From: Nonomuraea cypriaca
Lineage (GTDB): Bacteria > Actinomycetota > Actinomycetes > Streptosporangiales > Streptosporangiaceae
DNA length: 35,880 bases
Reading direction: 5' to 3'
Assembly (NCBI RefSeq): GCF_015645445.1
Contig: NZ_JADOGI010000103.1
Location: forward strand, 1-35,880
Below the pieces are notes generated by a model that did not search any database, had not been told where the DNA came from, and was given only the letters and a program-made list of their open reading frames with translations. Every line of letters begins with the position of its first letter. Position 1 is the first letter of the stretch. The position numbers and the translations under genes are program-made. This document shows, piece after piece, positions 23,940 through 31,691 of this stretch.

Positions 23940-24059
23940 TCACTCCTCGTCCGTCCTCTTGTCGTCCTTCTTCGTCTCCTTGGTCTGCCGGCTGGTCTTG
24001 ATCGCCTGCTTCTTCGACTTGCCGGACTTGGCCGCAGGTTTCTTCTTGGTGTCTGCCAT
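23940..24059 (-). CDS. 39-residue lysine-rich small protein
   Basis: The minus-strand frame begins MADTKKKPAAKSGKSKKQ at the ATG at 24059 and ends DDKRTDEE at a TGA. It has 12 lysines, no hydrophobic stretch and an acidic tail, so it is probably disordered and could bind nucleic acid or the ribosome. GGGGGGA lies six bases upstream, a strong ribosome binding site, and a hairpin is located just before it. Codon usage is natural for the organism (AAG over AAA, GCG/GCC). I do not recognise a family. It is short, so it rests on the ribosome binding site and composition. Confidence 0.65.
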   Translation of the reverse strand: MADTKKKPAAKSGKSKKQAIKTSRQTKETKKDDKRTDEE

Positions 24060-24083
24060 CGGAGATCCCCCCGTACGGATGAA

Positions 24084-24102
24084 GTGTGCCTGATTGGCAC
24101 AC
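24084..24102. promoter_or_regulatory. 7-bp hairpin/dyad upstream of the lysine-rich ORF
   Basis: GTGTGCC-TGATT-GGCACAC is a perfect inverted repeat with a 5-nt spacer, 24 bp before the start of the lysine-rich ORF. It may be an operator or a leader hairpin. Confidence 0.45.
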
Positions 24103-24146
24103 CAAGCCCGTTAATACCCATCTAGCGACTAAAACCGACATACCGC

Positions 24147-24273
24147 CTATCTGGTGGGCCGGTCGCCGGACGGCTCCGACCACCACACGCCCTCGCCGTG
24201 CGACAGTCCCGGCAGCCGCTGCTCGAACTCGTGCACCACGCCCGCCGGGAGCTCACCGGTGAGCACCCGGCAG
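24147..24273 (-). pseudogene. C-terminal remnant of an EF-G/TetM-type translational GTPase
   Basis: Directly after the radical SAM stop, the minus strand encodes VLTGELPAGVVHEFEQRLPG then LSHGEGVWWSEPSGDRPTR and a TAG at 24147-24149. This matches the end of domain V of EF-G and tetracycline-resistance ribosomal protection proteins, where the pattern is GE(I/L)PAxxVHE...LPxLTxGEGV. Only about 40 residues remain; the GTPase and all upstream domains are missing. A GTG at 24266 could start a tiny ORF, but no ribosome binding site is evident. A relic left by deletion fits best. Confidence 0.65.
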
Positions 24274-24274
24274 G

Positions 24275-25306
24275 TCAGAGGAGGCGGAGCTGCTCCGGGG
24301 CGGCCGGCGCCGGGTCGCGGCGCGGTGGCAGGCGGCGGGCCATGGCCGGGGTGGCGCGGCCGACGCCGTGGCGTTCGGCCAGCTCCTTGACCAGCGTCGT
24401 GATGCGCTGCTGGTAGGACTTGGGCGCGTAGGAGCCCCGGCCGTAGAGCTCCAGATAGCGCGGCACCAGCCTGGGGTGCTCGCGCGACAGCCAGGCCAGC
24501 CACCACTCGCGCGCCCCTGGCCGCAGGTGCAGCACGATGGGCGAGAGGTGGGTGGCGCCGGACGCCGCGATCTCCTTGACGGTCTCCTCGAGCTGGGCCG
24601 GGGAGTCGGTGAGGTAGGGCAGGATGGGCGCCATCAGCACGCCGCAGGCGATGCCGTGGTCGTTGAGCGCCGCGCACGTCTCCAGGCGCCGCAGCGGGTG
24701 GGGCGTGCCGTTCTCGACCGCGCGCCACATCTCCTGGTCCACGAAGCCGGCCGACACGTTGGCGCTCACCTCGGTCACGTCGGCGGCCTCGGTCAGCAGG
24801 TCGAGGTCGCGCAGGATGAGAGTGCCCTTGGTGAGGATCGAGAACGGGTTGGCGGCGTCGCGCAGCGCGGCCAGGATGCCGCGCATCAGCCGGTAGCGGC
24901 CCTCGGCGCGCTGGTAGCAGTCGACGTTGGTGCCCATGGCCACGTGCGCGCCGCCCCAGCGCGGCGCGGCCAGCTCCTTGCGGGCCAACTCGGCGGCGTT
25001 GACCTTGACGATGATCTTGGAGTCGAAGTCCGCTCCGGCGTCCAGATCCAGATATTCATGGGTCTTTCTGGCGAAGCAGTAGACGCAGCGGTGCGTGCAG
25101 CCGCGATACGGGTTGATCGTGTATTCGAACGGGACCCGGCTGGCCGCCGGCACCCGGTTGATGATGGATCTGGCCTTGATCTCGTAGAAGGTCATCCCCT
25201 TGAACTCGGGCGTGTCGAACGTCCGGGTGACCGCGCCGCGGGCGAACAGCGGCACGGCCGGATCCTCCTGGCCGACCCCGGCCAGTCGCAGGTTGTCCCA
25301 GCGCAT
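24275..25306 (-). CDS. Radical SAM protein (Rv2578c family)
   Basis: The 343-residue protein starts MRWDNLRLAGVGQ at the ATG at 25306. It carries the radical SAM cluster motif CTHRCVYC (C70, C74 and C77, CX3CX2C) in the context YTINPYRGC, plus VAMGTNVDCYQRAEGRYRL and an intact barrel. It matches the actinobacterial Rv2578c family, related to SplB-like proteins. The reaction is unknown. It is divergent from the DUF3040 gene. Confidence 0.93.
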   Translation of the reverse strand: MRWDNLRLAGVGQEDPAVPLFARGAVTRTFDTPEFKGMTFYEIKARSIINRVPAASRVPFEYTINPYRGCTHRCVYCFARKTHEYLDLDAGADFDSKIIVKVNAAELARKELAAPRWGGAHVAMGTNVDCYQRAEGRYRLMRGILAALRDAANPFSILTKGTLILRDLDLLTEAADVTEVSANVSAGFVDQEMWRAVENGTPHPLRRLETCAALNDHGIACGVLMAPILPYLTDSPAQLEETVKEIAASGATHLSPIVLHLRPGAREWWLAWLSREHPRLVPRYLELYGRGSYAPKSYQQRITTLVKELAERHGVGRATPAMARRLPPRRDPAPAAPEQLRLL

Positions 25307-25440
25307 CCCATGATTAGAACAAGGATTCGAGCGTGATCGCAAACCGAAAAGACGTTGCAATTACCTGGCCAGTGGGTGGCTAATGATCTTCAGCATTGGG
25401 CAGATAGACGCCACAGAGCTTGCGTTCCGGAGGTGCACCC

Positions 25441-25722
25441 ATGGCCTGGTCGCAGGACGAGGAGCGGATGCTGGCCCAGATCGAGCAGCACCTCGTCGAC
25501 GACGATCCGCGACTCGTCGCCCGGCTGGAGTCGTTCAACCAGCGGGTCGGTCGCAGTGAGGAAAGGACCAAGGGAGAGCCGAGCGGCCGGCGCCGGCCGC
25601 GCCGCACGACCGTCATCATCCTGATCAGCTGGCTGTTGATCGCCACGCTGGTGGCCACTCTGCTGATCATGGTGCTCCGGCATGAGGCGGCCGCGGCCCT
25701 CGCCCTCGCGGCTGCCTTCTGA
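25441..25722 (+). CDS. DUF3040 membrane protein
   Basis: The 93-residue protein begins MAWSQDEERMLAQIEQHL, the hallmark of DUF3040: an acidic amphipathic N-terminus followed by a basic stretch (GRRRPRRT) and a hydrophobic segment at about residues 57-79. Family members usually have two membrane segments; this one has one clear helix and a second weakly hydrophobic alanine-rich end. GGAGG is seven bases before the ATG. Its 3' end overlaps the convergent deacetylase gene by 56 bp. Function unknown. Confidence 0.9.
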   Translation: MAWSQDEERMLAQIEQHLVDDDPRLVARLESFNQRVGRSEERTKGEPSGRRRPRRTTVIILISWLLIATLVATLLIMVLRHEAAAALALAAAF

Positions 25723-26572
25723 GCCCACCGGCCCAGGCGCGCTGCACCATTCCGTAGTCGATCACCACGATCTCCTCCTGCCGCAGCAGCTCACGGGCCT
25801 GGGGCGAGGCGAGGAACGCGTGGTCGCCGCTGCGTACCCGCCAGCCGTCGGGGTCCACGGCCCGCGCCTCCGCGTCGTCGAGGCCGGGATGCACGGCCCA
25901 CTCGCTCAGGCCGGCCGGCAGAGTGCGCAGCAGTTCGGCGTACCGTTCGGCCTTGCCGTCGGGGTCGAAGGAGAAGCTGTCCAGGAAGCCGTGGTCGATG
26001 ACCGGCAGGCCGCGGCCGCGCAGCCGCTCGCGGGCCGGGTCGAGCCAGGCCCGCACCGCGAGGCCGTACTCGCCGGCCAGGGTCAGCGTCAGGTCGAAGA
26101 CGTCGGCGCGCCCGCCGTCGGCCAGGCAGTGCCAGTCCAGGTGGGCCGGCCTCAGCCCGGCATCGAGTACGGCGTCGATCTGCGCCCGGAACTCGGTCTC
26201 CACCTCGTCGAGCCGCGCCCGGGCGAGCAACTCCGGTATGCGGTGGTGCGGGTACAACGCGCCGGTCTCGTCGAGCAGCGAGCTCACCCGCTCCCGCGCG
26301 GCCAGCGGCCCCCACCGCAGCCTGGGCATCTCGCAGACCATCGTCAGATGGACGCCGAAGGGGATCTCGGGGCGTCGCCGCAGCAATTCCATGGCGTGGC
26401 CTGCGGCAGGACAGGGCACCATCAGGCTGCACGAGCCGGAGATCCCCTCCTCGATCGAGCGGATCACGGCCTCGTTGACCGCCGGGTACATTCCGAAGTC
26501 GTCGCTGTTGACGATCAGCAGTCGCGCGTCGGGCGCGAATCCCAGCAACTCGCCGGATGTCTGTGCATTCAC
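25667..26572 (-). CDS. ChbG/HpnK (YdjC-like) family carbohydrate deacetylase
   Basis: The 301-residue protein begins MNAQTSGELLGFAPDA. It has the family metal site NSDDFGMYP (D24, D25), GVHLTM and HLDWHCL, and a conserved SEWAVHPGLDD. ChbG/HpnK enzymes remove acetyl groups from chitooligosaccharides or related amino sugars. The extreme C-terminus (RRQPRGRGPRPPHAGAP) is low-complexity and is antisense to the DUF3040 gene, so the ancestral stop may have been earlier. The start is the GTG at 26572; GAGGA before it is close. Confidence 0.9.
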   Translation of the reverse strand: MNAQTSGELLGFAPDARLLIVNSDDFGMYPAVNEAVIRSIEEGISGSCSLMVPCPAAGHAMELLRRRPEIPFGVHLTMVCEMPRLRWGPLAARERVSSLLDETGALYPHHRIPELLARARLDEVETEFRAQIDAVLDAGLRPAHLDWHCLADGGRADVFDLTLTLAGEYGLAVRAWLDPARERLRGRGLPVIDHGFLDSFSFDPDGKAERYAELLRTLPAGLSEWAVHPGLDDAEARAVDPDGWRVRSGDHAFLASPQARELLRQEEIVVIDYGMVQRAWAGGLRRQPRGRGPRPPHAGAP

Positions 26573-26727
26573 GTCCTCAGCCTGGTGCTTGTGAAGGACC
26601 TATCCAAACGGTTTACGCGTGTCAGCGCAGGCCGCGCTTCGGCGGTCCAGGCCGGCCTCCACCCTGCGCGACATCGCACCCGGCCCGGGCCCGGAGTACG
26701 ACGCCGCGGCGGGCCGCGGGCGGCCGG

Positions 26728-27207
26728 TCAGGCGTCCTGACCGGCCACCTGGACGGTGGGCTCGTGGCGGACCGGGAAGTTGACCGAGGTGGCCACGAAG
26801 CAGGCGTCGTGGGCGTCCGCGTGCAGCTTGAGCGCGGCCTCGGCCATCTCCGGCGACCTCACCGTGACCGTGGGCCGAAGGATCACCTCGGTGAAGTGGC
26901 CGCCGTCACGGGTCTCGGTCATGGTGCCGGTCGCGTGGTCGGCGTACGCGGTCACCACGACCCCGGCCATCGCGCACTTGTGCAGGTAGGACAGCATGTG
27001 GCACTGGGAGAGCGCGCCCACCACGAGCTGCTCGGGGTTCCAGCGCGAGGGGTCGCCGCGGAAGGCCGGGTCGGAGCTGCCCGCGATGGGCGGCGGGCCG
27101 TCGGCTGACAAGTCGTGGTCGCGGCCGTAGTCGCGGTAGCCGCTCGTGCCGGTGCCCTTGTCGCCGGTCCAGGTCACGACGACCGGGTAGGTGTGCTGGC
27201 GGGCCAT
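26728..27207 (-). CDS. OsmC family protein
   Basis: The 159-residue protein has OsmC features: ARQHTYPVVVTWTGDKGTGT, WNPEQLVVGALSQCHMLSY with the first conserved Cys, and AHDACFVATSVNFPVRHEP with the second. Such proteins are thiol peroxidases that reduce organic hydroperoxides, although many distant members have no proven substrate. AGGAG nine bases upstream overlaps the stop of the GntR gene, so it is in that operon. Length is normal. Confidence 0.9.
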   Translation of the reverse strand: MARQHTYPVVVTWTGDKGTGTSGYRDYGRDHDLSADGPPPIAGSSDPAFRGDPSRWNPEQLVVGALSQCHMLSYLHKCAMAGVVVTAYADHATGTMTETRDGGHFTEVILRPTVTVRSPEMAEAALKLHADAHDACFVATSVNFPVRHEPTVQVAGQDA

Positions 27208-27213
27208 GGAAGA

Positions 27214-27849
27214 TCACTCCTCGGTGCGGGTGCTGGCGCGGGTGTCGAGAACGTGTGAACGGGCGATCCGCGCGGCGCGCTCTGGGCGCCCTTCCGTGAT
27301 CGCGGTGAGCAGGTCGGCGTGCTGGCCGGAGACGTGCGCGGGCCGCGACGGCGGCGCCAGCGAACGCAGCGTGGACACCTGGATCTGGTCCCAGATCCGC
27401 TCCAGCGTGCGCAGCGCCATCGTGTTGCCCGCCAGCTCGGCGATCATCCCGTGGAAGCGCCGGTTGAGCCCGGCCGCCTCGGGGAGCCGCCCCCGCGCCG
27501 TGACGCTCGCCGTCTCGTCCGCGAGGTCGCGGAGCGCGGCGAGGGCGGCCGGGGCGATGTGGCCCTCGCGCTGCCGGATCGCGGCCAGTTCCGCGGTGAG
27601 CGCCTCCAGCGCCGCGCGTACCTGATAGGCCTCGCCGAGATCGTCGCGTTCCAGGGCGACGACGACCACGCCGCGCCCTGAGGGGCGGACGAGCCCGTCG
27701 GCGGCCAGCGCGCGCAGCGCCTCCCGGACGGGGGTGCGGCTCATCCGCAGGGTCGCCGCGGCCTCCATCTCGGTCAGCCGGGCCCCCGGCGGGTACGTGC
27801 CGTCCAGGATCAGGTCTCGTAACCGGCTCCACGCCACATCGGCCTGCAT
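27214..27849 (-). CDS. GntR-family regulator, FCD type
   Basis: From the ATG at 27849 the protein has 211 residues: a winged helix (RLTEMEAAATLRMSRTPVRE, then ALRALAADGLVRPSGRGVVV) and a helical FCD domain (LEALTAELAAIRQREGH, NRRFHGMIAELAG, DLLTAITEGRPERAARIARSH) with the histidines that often bind a metal. An ATG 24 bases upstream is also in frame, but it falls inside a palindrome that looks like the regulator's own operator. It sits between an M24 peptidase and OsmC, in the order M24, GntR, OsmC, and probably represses this operon in response to a small carboxylate-type ligand. Confidence 0.92.
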   Translation of the reverse strand: MQADVAWSRLRDLILDGTYPPGARLTEMEAAATLRMSRTPVREALRALAADGLVRPSGRGVVVVALERDDLGEAYQVRAALEALTAELAAIRQREGHIAPAALAALRDLADETASVTARGRLPEAAGLNRRFHGMIAELAGNTMALRTLERIWDQIQVSTLRSLAPPSRPAHVSGQHADLLTAITEGRPERAARIARSHVLDTRASTRTEE

Positions 27850-27859
27850 ACGGGCGAGC

Positions 27860-29053
27860 CTAGCGTTCTGCATGCAATGTATGCAAAGCCGGGGCGGTGA
27901 CGGGTTCGGGACCTGAGTCGGTGACGATGACGTCGTCCTCGTAGCCGGCGCCGCCCACGGACGGCATCGAGATCCGGCATTCCAGGGCCAGGCACATCCC
28001 CGCCTCCAGCCGCTCGCCCGCGGACGGCCCGTCCTGCTCCACCCAGGGCGGCTCGAACGACAGCCCCAGCCCGTGCCCCCACACTCCGTCGAAGCCGGAC
28101 ATCCCGTGATGGGCGGCGAACGCCGACCGTTCGAACACCTCCTGGCACCGCCGCGCCACCTCGCCGATCCGCCGCCCGGGCCGCAGCATCTCGATCCCGG
28201 CCTGGACGCTCTCCCGTACCGCGTCCAGCAGCCTGCGCTGCTCCGTGGTCGGCTCCGCCCCGACGACCCAGCTACGGGCGAGGTCGAACAGGTAGCCGTG
28301 CACCGACCCGTACAGGTCGATCCTGAACAGATCGCCCGCGGCCAGCCGCCGGTCGGCGCGGTAGGGGGCAGGGCCGGAGGCGGCGAACGTGTGCGACTCG
28401 GCGCCGGAGGACACGCCCATGCCGTAGTAGGCGCCGCCCGCCCGGGTGATCTCGGCGATCGCGGCCGCCGCGACCTCCGCCTCCGTGGCTCCAGGCGTGG
28501 CCGCCTGCCGCGCCGCCGCCATCGCCTGCCGGCCGAGCGCCCCCGCCGCGCGCAGCAGGTCCAGCTCGGCCGGGCTCTTCCTGCGGCGCGCCTGCCAGCC
28601 CAGATCGTCGGCGCCGACCAGCTCGTGCCCGGGGATCACCGAATGCAGCCTGCGCCACCAGGGCGCGGCCATCACCTCGCATCCGATCAGGCCGATCCGG
28701 CCCGGCGGCAGGGCCCTGATCCGCTCGGCGAGCGCGTCCACGAGATCGCGCGCGGTACGCAGCCGCGCGGCAGGACGCGGCTCCTGGACCGCCGAGGCGT
28801 CGGTCAGCAGCAGCGCGGGGCCTTCCACGGGCAGCAGCACCGCCGCGTGGCCCTGCGCCCGCCACCGCCCGGGAACGTCGGGGACGAACGGCTGGTGCTG
28901 GTAGAAGCCGGTGAGGTAGTAGACGTCGGCGTAACGGTCCTGCGCGGACCCGCCCCTCGACCAGGCCACCACGCCCCGCAGGCCGGACCGCGCGGCCAGG
29001 CGCCGCATCGCCTGCTGCCGCCGCGCGTACTCCTCGCCACCGATCCCCAGCAC
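27860..29053 (-). CDS. M24-family Xaa-Pro aminopeptidase/creatinase-like protein
   Basis: The 397-residue protein has a creatinase N-terminal domain (ADVYYLTGFYQHQPFVPDV) and a pita-bread catalytic domain with the metal ligands: D in FRIDLYGSVHGYLFDLARS, H in HGLGLSFEPP, E in ALECRISMP and E in AGYEDDVIV. Such enzymes are Xaa-Pro peptidases or creatinase-like amidinohydrolases; the sequence does not tell which. The gene ends at 27860, 11 bp before the GntR start, so the two are cotranscribed. Its last codons contain the GntR candidate operator. Confidence 0.9.
   Translation of the reverse strand: MLGIGGEEYARRQQAMRRLAARSGLRGVVAWSRGGSAQDRYADVYYLTGFYQHQPFVPDVPGRWRAQGHAAVLLPVEGPALLLTDASAVQEPRPAARLRTARDLVDALAERIRALPPGRIGLIGCEVMAAPWWRRLHSVIPGHELVGADDLGWQARRRKSPAELDLLRAAGALGRQAMAAARQAATPGATEAEVAAAAIAEITRAGGAYYGMGVSSGAESHTFAASGPAPYRADRRLAAGDLFRIDLYGSVHGYLFDLARSWVVGAEPTTEQRRLLDAVRESVQAGIEMLRPGRRIGEVARRCQEVFERSAFAAHHGMSGFDGVWGHGLGLSFEPPWVEQDGPSAGERLEAGMCLALECRISMPSVGGAGYEDDVIVTDSGPEPVTAPALHTLHAER
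27869..27885. promoter_or_regulatory. Palindrome, candidate operator of the adjacent GntR regulator
   Basis: TGCAT-GCAATGT-ATGCA has perfect 5-bp arms around a 7-nt centre, 20 bp upstream of the GntR start at 27849 and inside the last codons of the M24 gene. FCD-type GntR regulators usually bind short AT-rich palindromes of this kind. Autoregulation of gntR-osmC within an operon is likely, if bound. Confidence 0.5.
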
Positions 29054-29083
29054 ACTCCGATCCTGCCCACCGGCGACGCTCCG

Positions 29084-29977
29084 TCACCCTCCGGAGCGGG
29101 CGTCCTGATGAGCGCGCAGGGCCTCGATCACCCAGGTGAGGGTGGGTACGGCCGGCGGCGACGGCTCCTGCCCGTTGAGCGCCGCCAGCAGCGCCCAGTA
29201 ACGCTTCACCCGGGCGTCGGCCACCGTCTCCAGCCATGGGAGCAACGCCCCTCTGTCGGCCGCCGGCCCGGCGACACGATCCAGGACGCGCCTGCCCTCG
29301 GCGGAGCCCGGCGCGGTCCCCTTCGCCAGGGCGGGACCGGCCTCGGCCAGCGCCCGCGCGCGCACGTCGTATCCGCCGGCGGGACCGGGACCGGCGAGCG
29401 CGATCCGCCGCAGCCGGGCTCTGAATCCCTCGTCGGCCATCAGCCCGGCCAGCTCCATCCAGACGTCGAGCTGCGCGGGCGACGGCTCGTCGGGAAGCTC
29501 GCGCATCCAGCCCGCGATGATCGCCGCGTCGCCGGACAGCTCGATCCCGTCGAACGTGCCCGCCACGAACTCCGTCACGATCTGCCGCCGCTCGGCGTCC
29601 GACAACTGGGCGATTCTGTGCAACATCAACGTCTCCTCTGCCGTGGCGCCACGTTCCGAGATCAGGCTCAGCACGGCACGGCGCGCTCGCAGCGCCCGCA
29701 GCTCCGCGTCCACGGTCCGCAGGTGCACCCGCGCCACCTCGGCCATCGTGACCCGCCTGGCCAGGATCCGCTGGACGTCCTCCAGCCCGATGCCCAGCTC
29801 GCGCAGCATGCGGACCAGGTCGAGCCGGGCCGCGGCGGCCTCGTCGTACAGGCGGTAGCCGCCCGCGGAACGCCCGGTGGGCGGCAGCACGCCGCTGTCG
29901 GACCAGAACCTGATCGTCCGCACCGGCAGCCCGGCCCGCCTGGCCAGCTCGCCGATCGTGTAGAGCCCTTCACTCAC
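29084..29977 (-). CDS. MerR-family regulator
   Basis: The 297-residue protein has a MerR DNA-binding domain at residues 5-75: LYTIGELARRAGLPVRTIRF, the wing SAGGYRLYDE and the coiled helix LDLVRMLRELGIGLEDVQRI. The C-terminal 220 residues form a helical effector domain that I do not recognise. No cysteine-rich metal site is present. The start is the GTG at 29977. It may control the M24-GntR-OsmC operon downstream, 30 bp away, or the divergent side; the gap is too short to decide. Confidence 0.9.
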   Translation of the reverse strand: MSEGLYTIGELARRAGLPVRTIRFWSDSGVLPPTGRSAGGYRLYDEAAAARLDLVRMLRELGIGLEDVQRILARRVTMAEVARVHLRTVDAELRALRARRAVLSLISERGATAEETLMLHRIAQLSDAERRQIVTEFVAGTFDGIELSGDAAIIAGWMRELPDEPSPAQLDVWMELAGLMADEGFRARLRRIALAGPGPAGGYDVRARALAEAGPALAKGTAPGSAEGRRVLDRVAGPAADRGALLPWLETVADARVKRYWALLAALNGQEPSPPAVPTLTWVIEALRAHQDARSGG

Positions 29978-30030
29978 GTGGGGAAGCCTGCACCTTCCAC
30001 CCAGTGGAGACGCAACAGCGCGGGCTGTCC

Positions 30031-30070
30031 CGTCACAACCCCTTGAGGAACGTCACAGCCCCTTGAGAAA
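30031..30070. repeat. Tandem 20-bp duplication around the PBP stop codon
   Basis: GTCACAACCCCTTGAGGAAC (30031-30050) and GTCACAGCCCCTTGAGAAAT (30051-30070) match at 17 of 20 positions. On the coding strand each copy encodes the end FLKGL-stop of the penicillin-binding protein. The downstream copy is out of frame because the unit is 20 bp. Confidence 0.8.
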
Positions 30071-31654
30071 TGTGGCCGCCACCGGAGCGGCCACCGCGCC
30101 GCCACCGCCGCCGCCCTCCACGACCACCGCGAACGCCACGTCCTCCTTGAACCCCATGAACCAGGCGTGGCTGTCGAGCTTCTCGCCGGTGCCGTACTCG
30201 GCCGTGCCGGTCTTGCCGTGCGTGCCGGACGGCAGCCCCGCCGACTTGGCGGTGCCCTTGGTCACCACCGCCGACATCATCGCGTGCAGGTCGTCCTTCA
30301 CCCCGCCGGGCAGCTTCCGCGCGGCGGCCTTCTGCTTCAGCGTGGGCACCAGCGTCGGGGGCCGCCAGGTGCCGTCGGCGATGGCGGCGGCCACCGAGGC
30401 CATCGACAGCGGGCTGGTCGTGATCCTGGCCTGCCCGAACGCCTCCGCGGCCAGCTCGGCGTCCGACTCGGCCTTGGGGAAGCTCGGCTTGGCCGCGGGC
30501 ACCCCGATGTTCAGCGGCTGGTTGAACCCCACGTCCTCGGCTGTCTGGAGCAGCTCGTCCGCCCCCAGCTTCTGCTGGGCCAGCGGCGCGAACGTCGTGT
30601 TGCACGAATGCGCGAAGGAGTCGAGGAACGACAGCGACCCGAACTGCTCCTTGTCGGAGTTGCGGATCCGCATCCCGCCGACGGTCGCGTACATGGGGCA
30701 CGTCACCGTGTCCTGCGGCGAGATGCCGGACTTCAGCAGCCCGATCGCCGTGACCGCCTTGAACGTCGAGCCCGGCGGGTAACGGCCGTCCAGCGCCCGG
30801 TTGAACCCGCCCACGTTGTTGACCACGGCCAGGATCTCGCCCGTGGACGGCTTGACCGCCACGACCGAGGTGGGCTTCTTGATCTCCTTGACGGCACCGA
30901 CCGCGGCTGCCTGCGCGCGCGGGTCGAGCGTGGTCCGCACCGGCTCGCCGTCGGAGCCCTCGATGGTCTCCAGGGTCTTGCCGCCGAGCTGGATCTCGGT
31001 GGACGGCGTCCCGGCCAGCCGCTTCTGGAACGTCTCCTGCAGCCCGCCGCGCCCGACCGCCTGCCCGACTTTGTAGGCGGGCCCGAGCTTGGCCACGTCC
31101 TTCTTGGTCGCCTTGTCCAGGAAGCCGACGAGCTGTTGCACGGACCCGCCGACCGTGCCGGTGTCGATCCGGTCGCCGTCGGCGTCGGTGATCTCCGCCC
31201 GGTCCGGCCAGCGCGTCTTGAGCGCGAAGGACGCCTCCGACGTCATCGACGGGTGCAGCGCCGACGGCTTCCAGTCGACCTTCCACGTGCGGTCGGCCAC
31301 CACGAGGTCGAGCTGCCCCTCATAGGACCACTCGCCGATGTTCTTCAAAATCAGGGTCGCGGTGTACGGGGCGCTCGCCCGGCCGTCGCCCTCCTTTACG
31401 GCGCCCAGCTTCACCGAGGCCGACTCCACCGCGAGCGCGTCGCGCTGCTGGGCGTAACCGCCGAGCTGCTGGGGCGTGGCCAGCTGGGCCGCCATCGCGG
31501 CGTCGTCGCCGGCCTGCCACGCGGCGACGAAGCGCTGCGCCGTCTCCGCCGGTGTCCCCCTGGTGTGCAGCACGTAATAAGCTCCCCCGGCCGCGGCCCC
31601 CACCGCGAGCACGGTGGCGCCGGACACGATCGCGATCGTACGGCCCCGCACCAC
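30053..31654 (-). CDS. Class B penicillin-binding protein with NTF2-like N-terminal domain
   Basis: The 533-residue protein starts with a membrane anchor (IAIVSGATVLAVGAAAGGAY), then an NTF2-like (MecA_N) domain and a PBP dimerisation region. The transpeptidase domain follows, with GSTFK (S296 nucleophile), SCN (S350-N352) and KTGTAEY (K481). It crosslinks peptidoglycan outside the membrane. The NTF2-like domain is common in actinobacterial PBPs of the PbpA/PenA group. The catalytic motifs are complete. The glycine-rich end EGGGGGGAVAAP precedes FLKGL and the stop, which is part of a short tandem duplication. The start is the GTG at 31654. Confidence 0.93.
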   Translation of the reverse strand: MVRGRTIAIVSGATVLAVGAAAGGAYYVLHTRGTPAETAQRFVAAWQAGDDAAMAAQLATPQQLGGYAQQRDALAVESASVKLGAVKEGDGRASAPYTATLILKNIGEWSYEGQLDLVVADRTWKVDWKPSALHPSMTSEASFALKTRWPDRAEITDADGDRIDTGTVGGSVQQLVGFLDKATKKDVAKLGPAYKVGQAVGRGGLQETFQKRLAGTPSTEIQLGGKTLETIEGSDGEPVRTTLDPRAQAAAVGAVKEIKKPTSVVAVKPSTGEILAVVNNVGGFNRALDGRYPPGSTFKAVTAIGLLKSGISPQDTVTCPMYATVGGMRIRNSDKEQFGSLSFLDSFAHSCNTTFAPLAQQKLGADELLQTAEDVGFNQPLNIGVPAAKPSFPKAESDAELAAEAFGQARITTSPLSMASVAAAIADGTWRPPTLVPTLKQKAAARKLPGGVKDDLHAMMSAVVTKGTAKSAGLPSGTHGKTGTAEYGTGEKLDSHAWFMGFKEDVAFAVVVEGGGGGGAVAAPVAATFLKGL

Positions 31655-31691
31655 TGATCAGCCCCCGTTCGTCGACGACAGGTGTCCGAGC

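Noticed and set aside
26598..26616. LacI-type operator (CCAAACGGTTTA) before the deacetylase gene
   Set aside because: Only a 9-bp core with no LacI gene in the window; too weak to report.
27831..27845. Second copy of CCACATCGGCCT, matching the arm of the structured element
   Set aside because: It is the start of the GntR coding sequence (MQADVAW); the match is likely coincidental and has no paired arm nearby.
28073..30046. 657-codon plus-strand frame opposite the M24 and MerR genes
   Set aside because: It spans two unrelated minus-strand genes with clear domains and has no recognisable domain itself.
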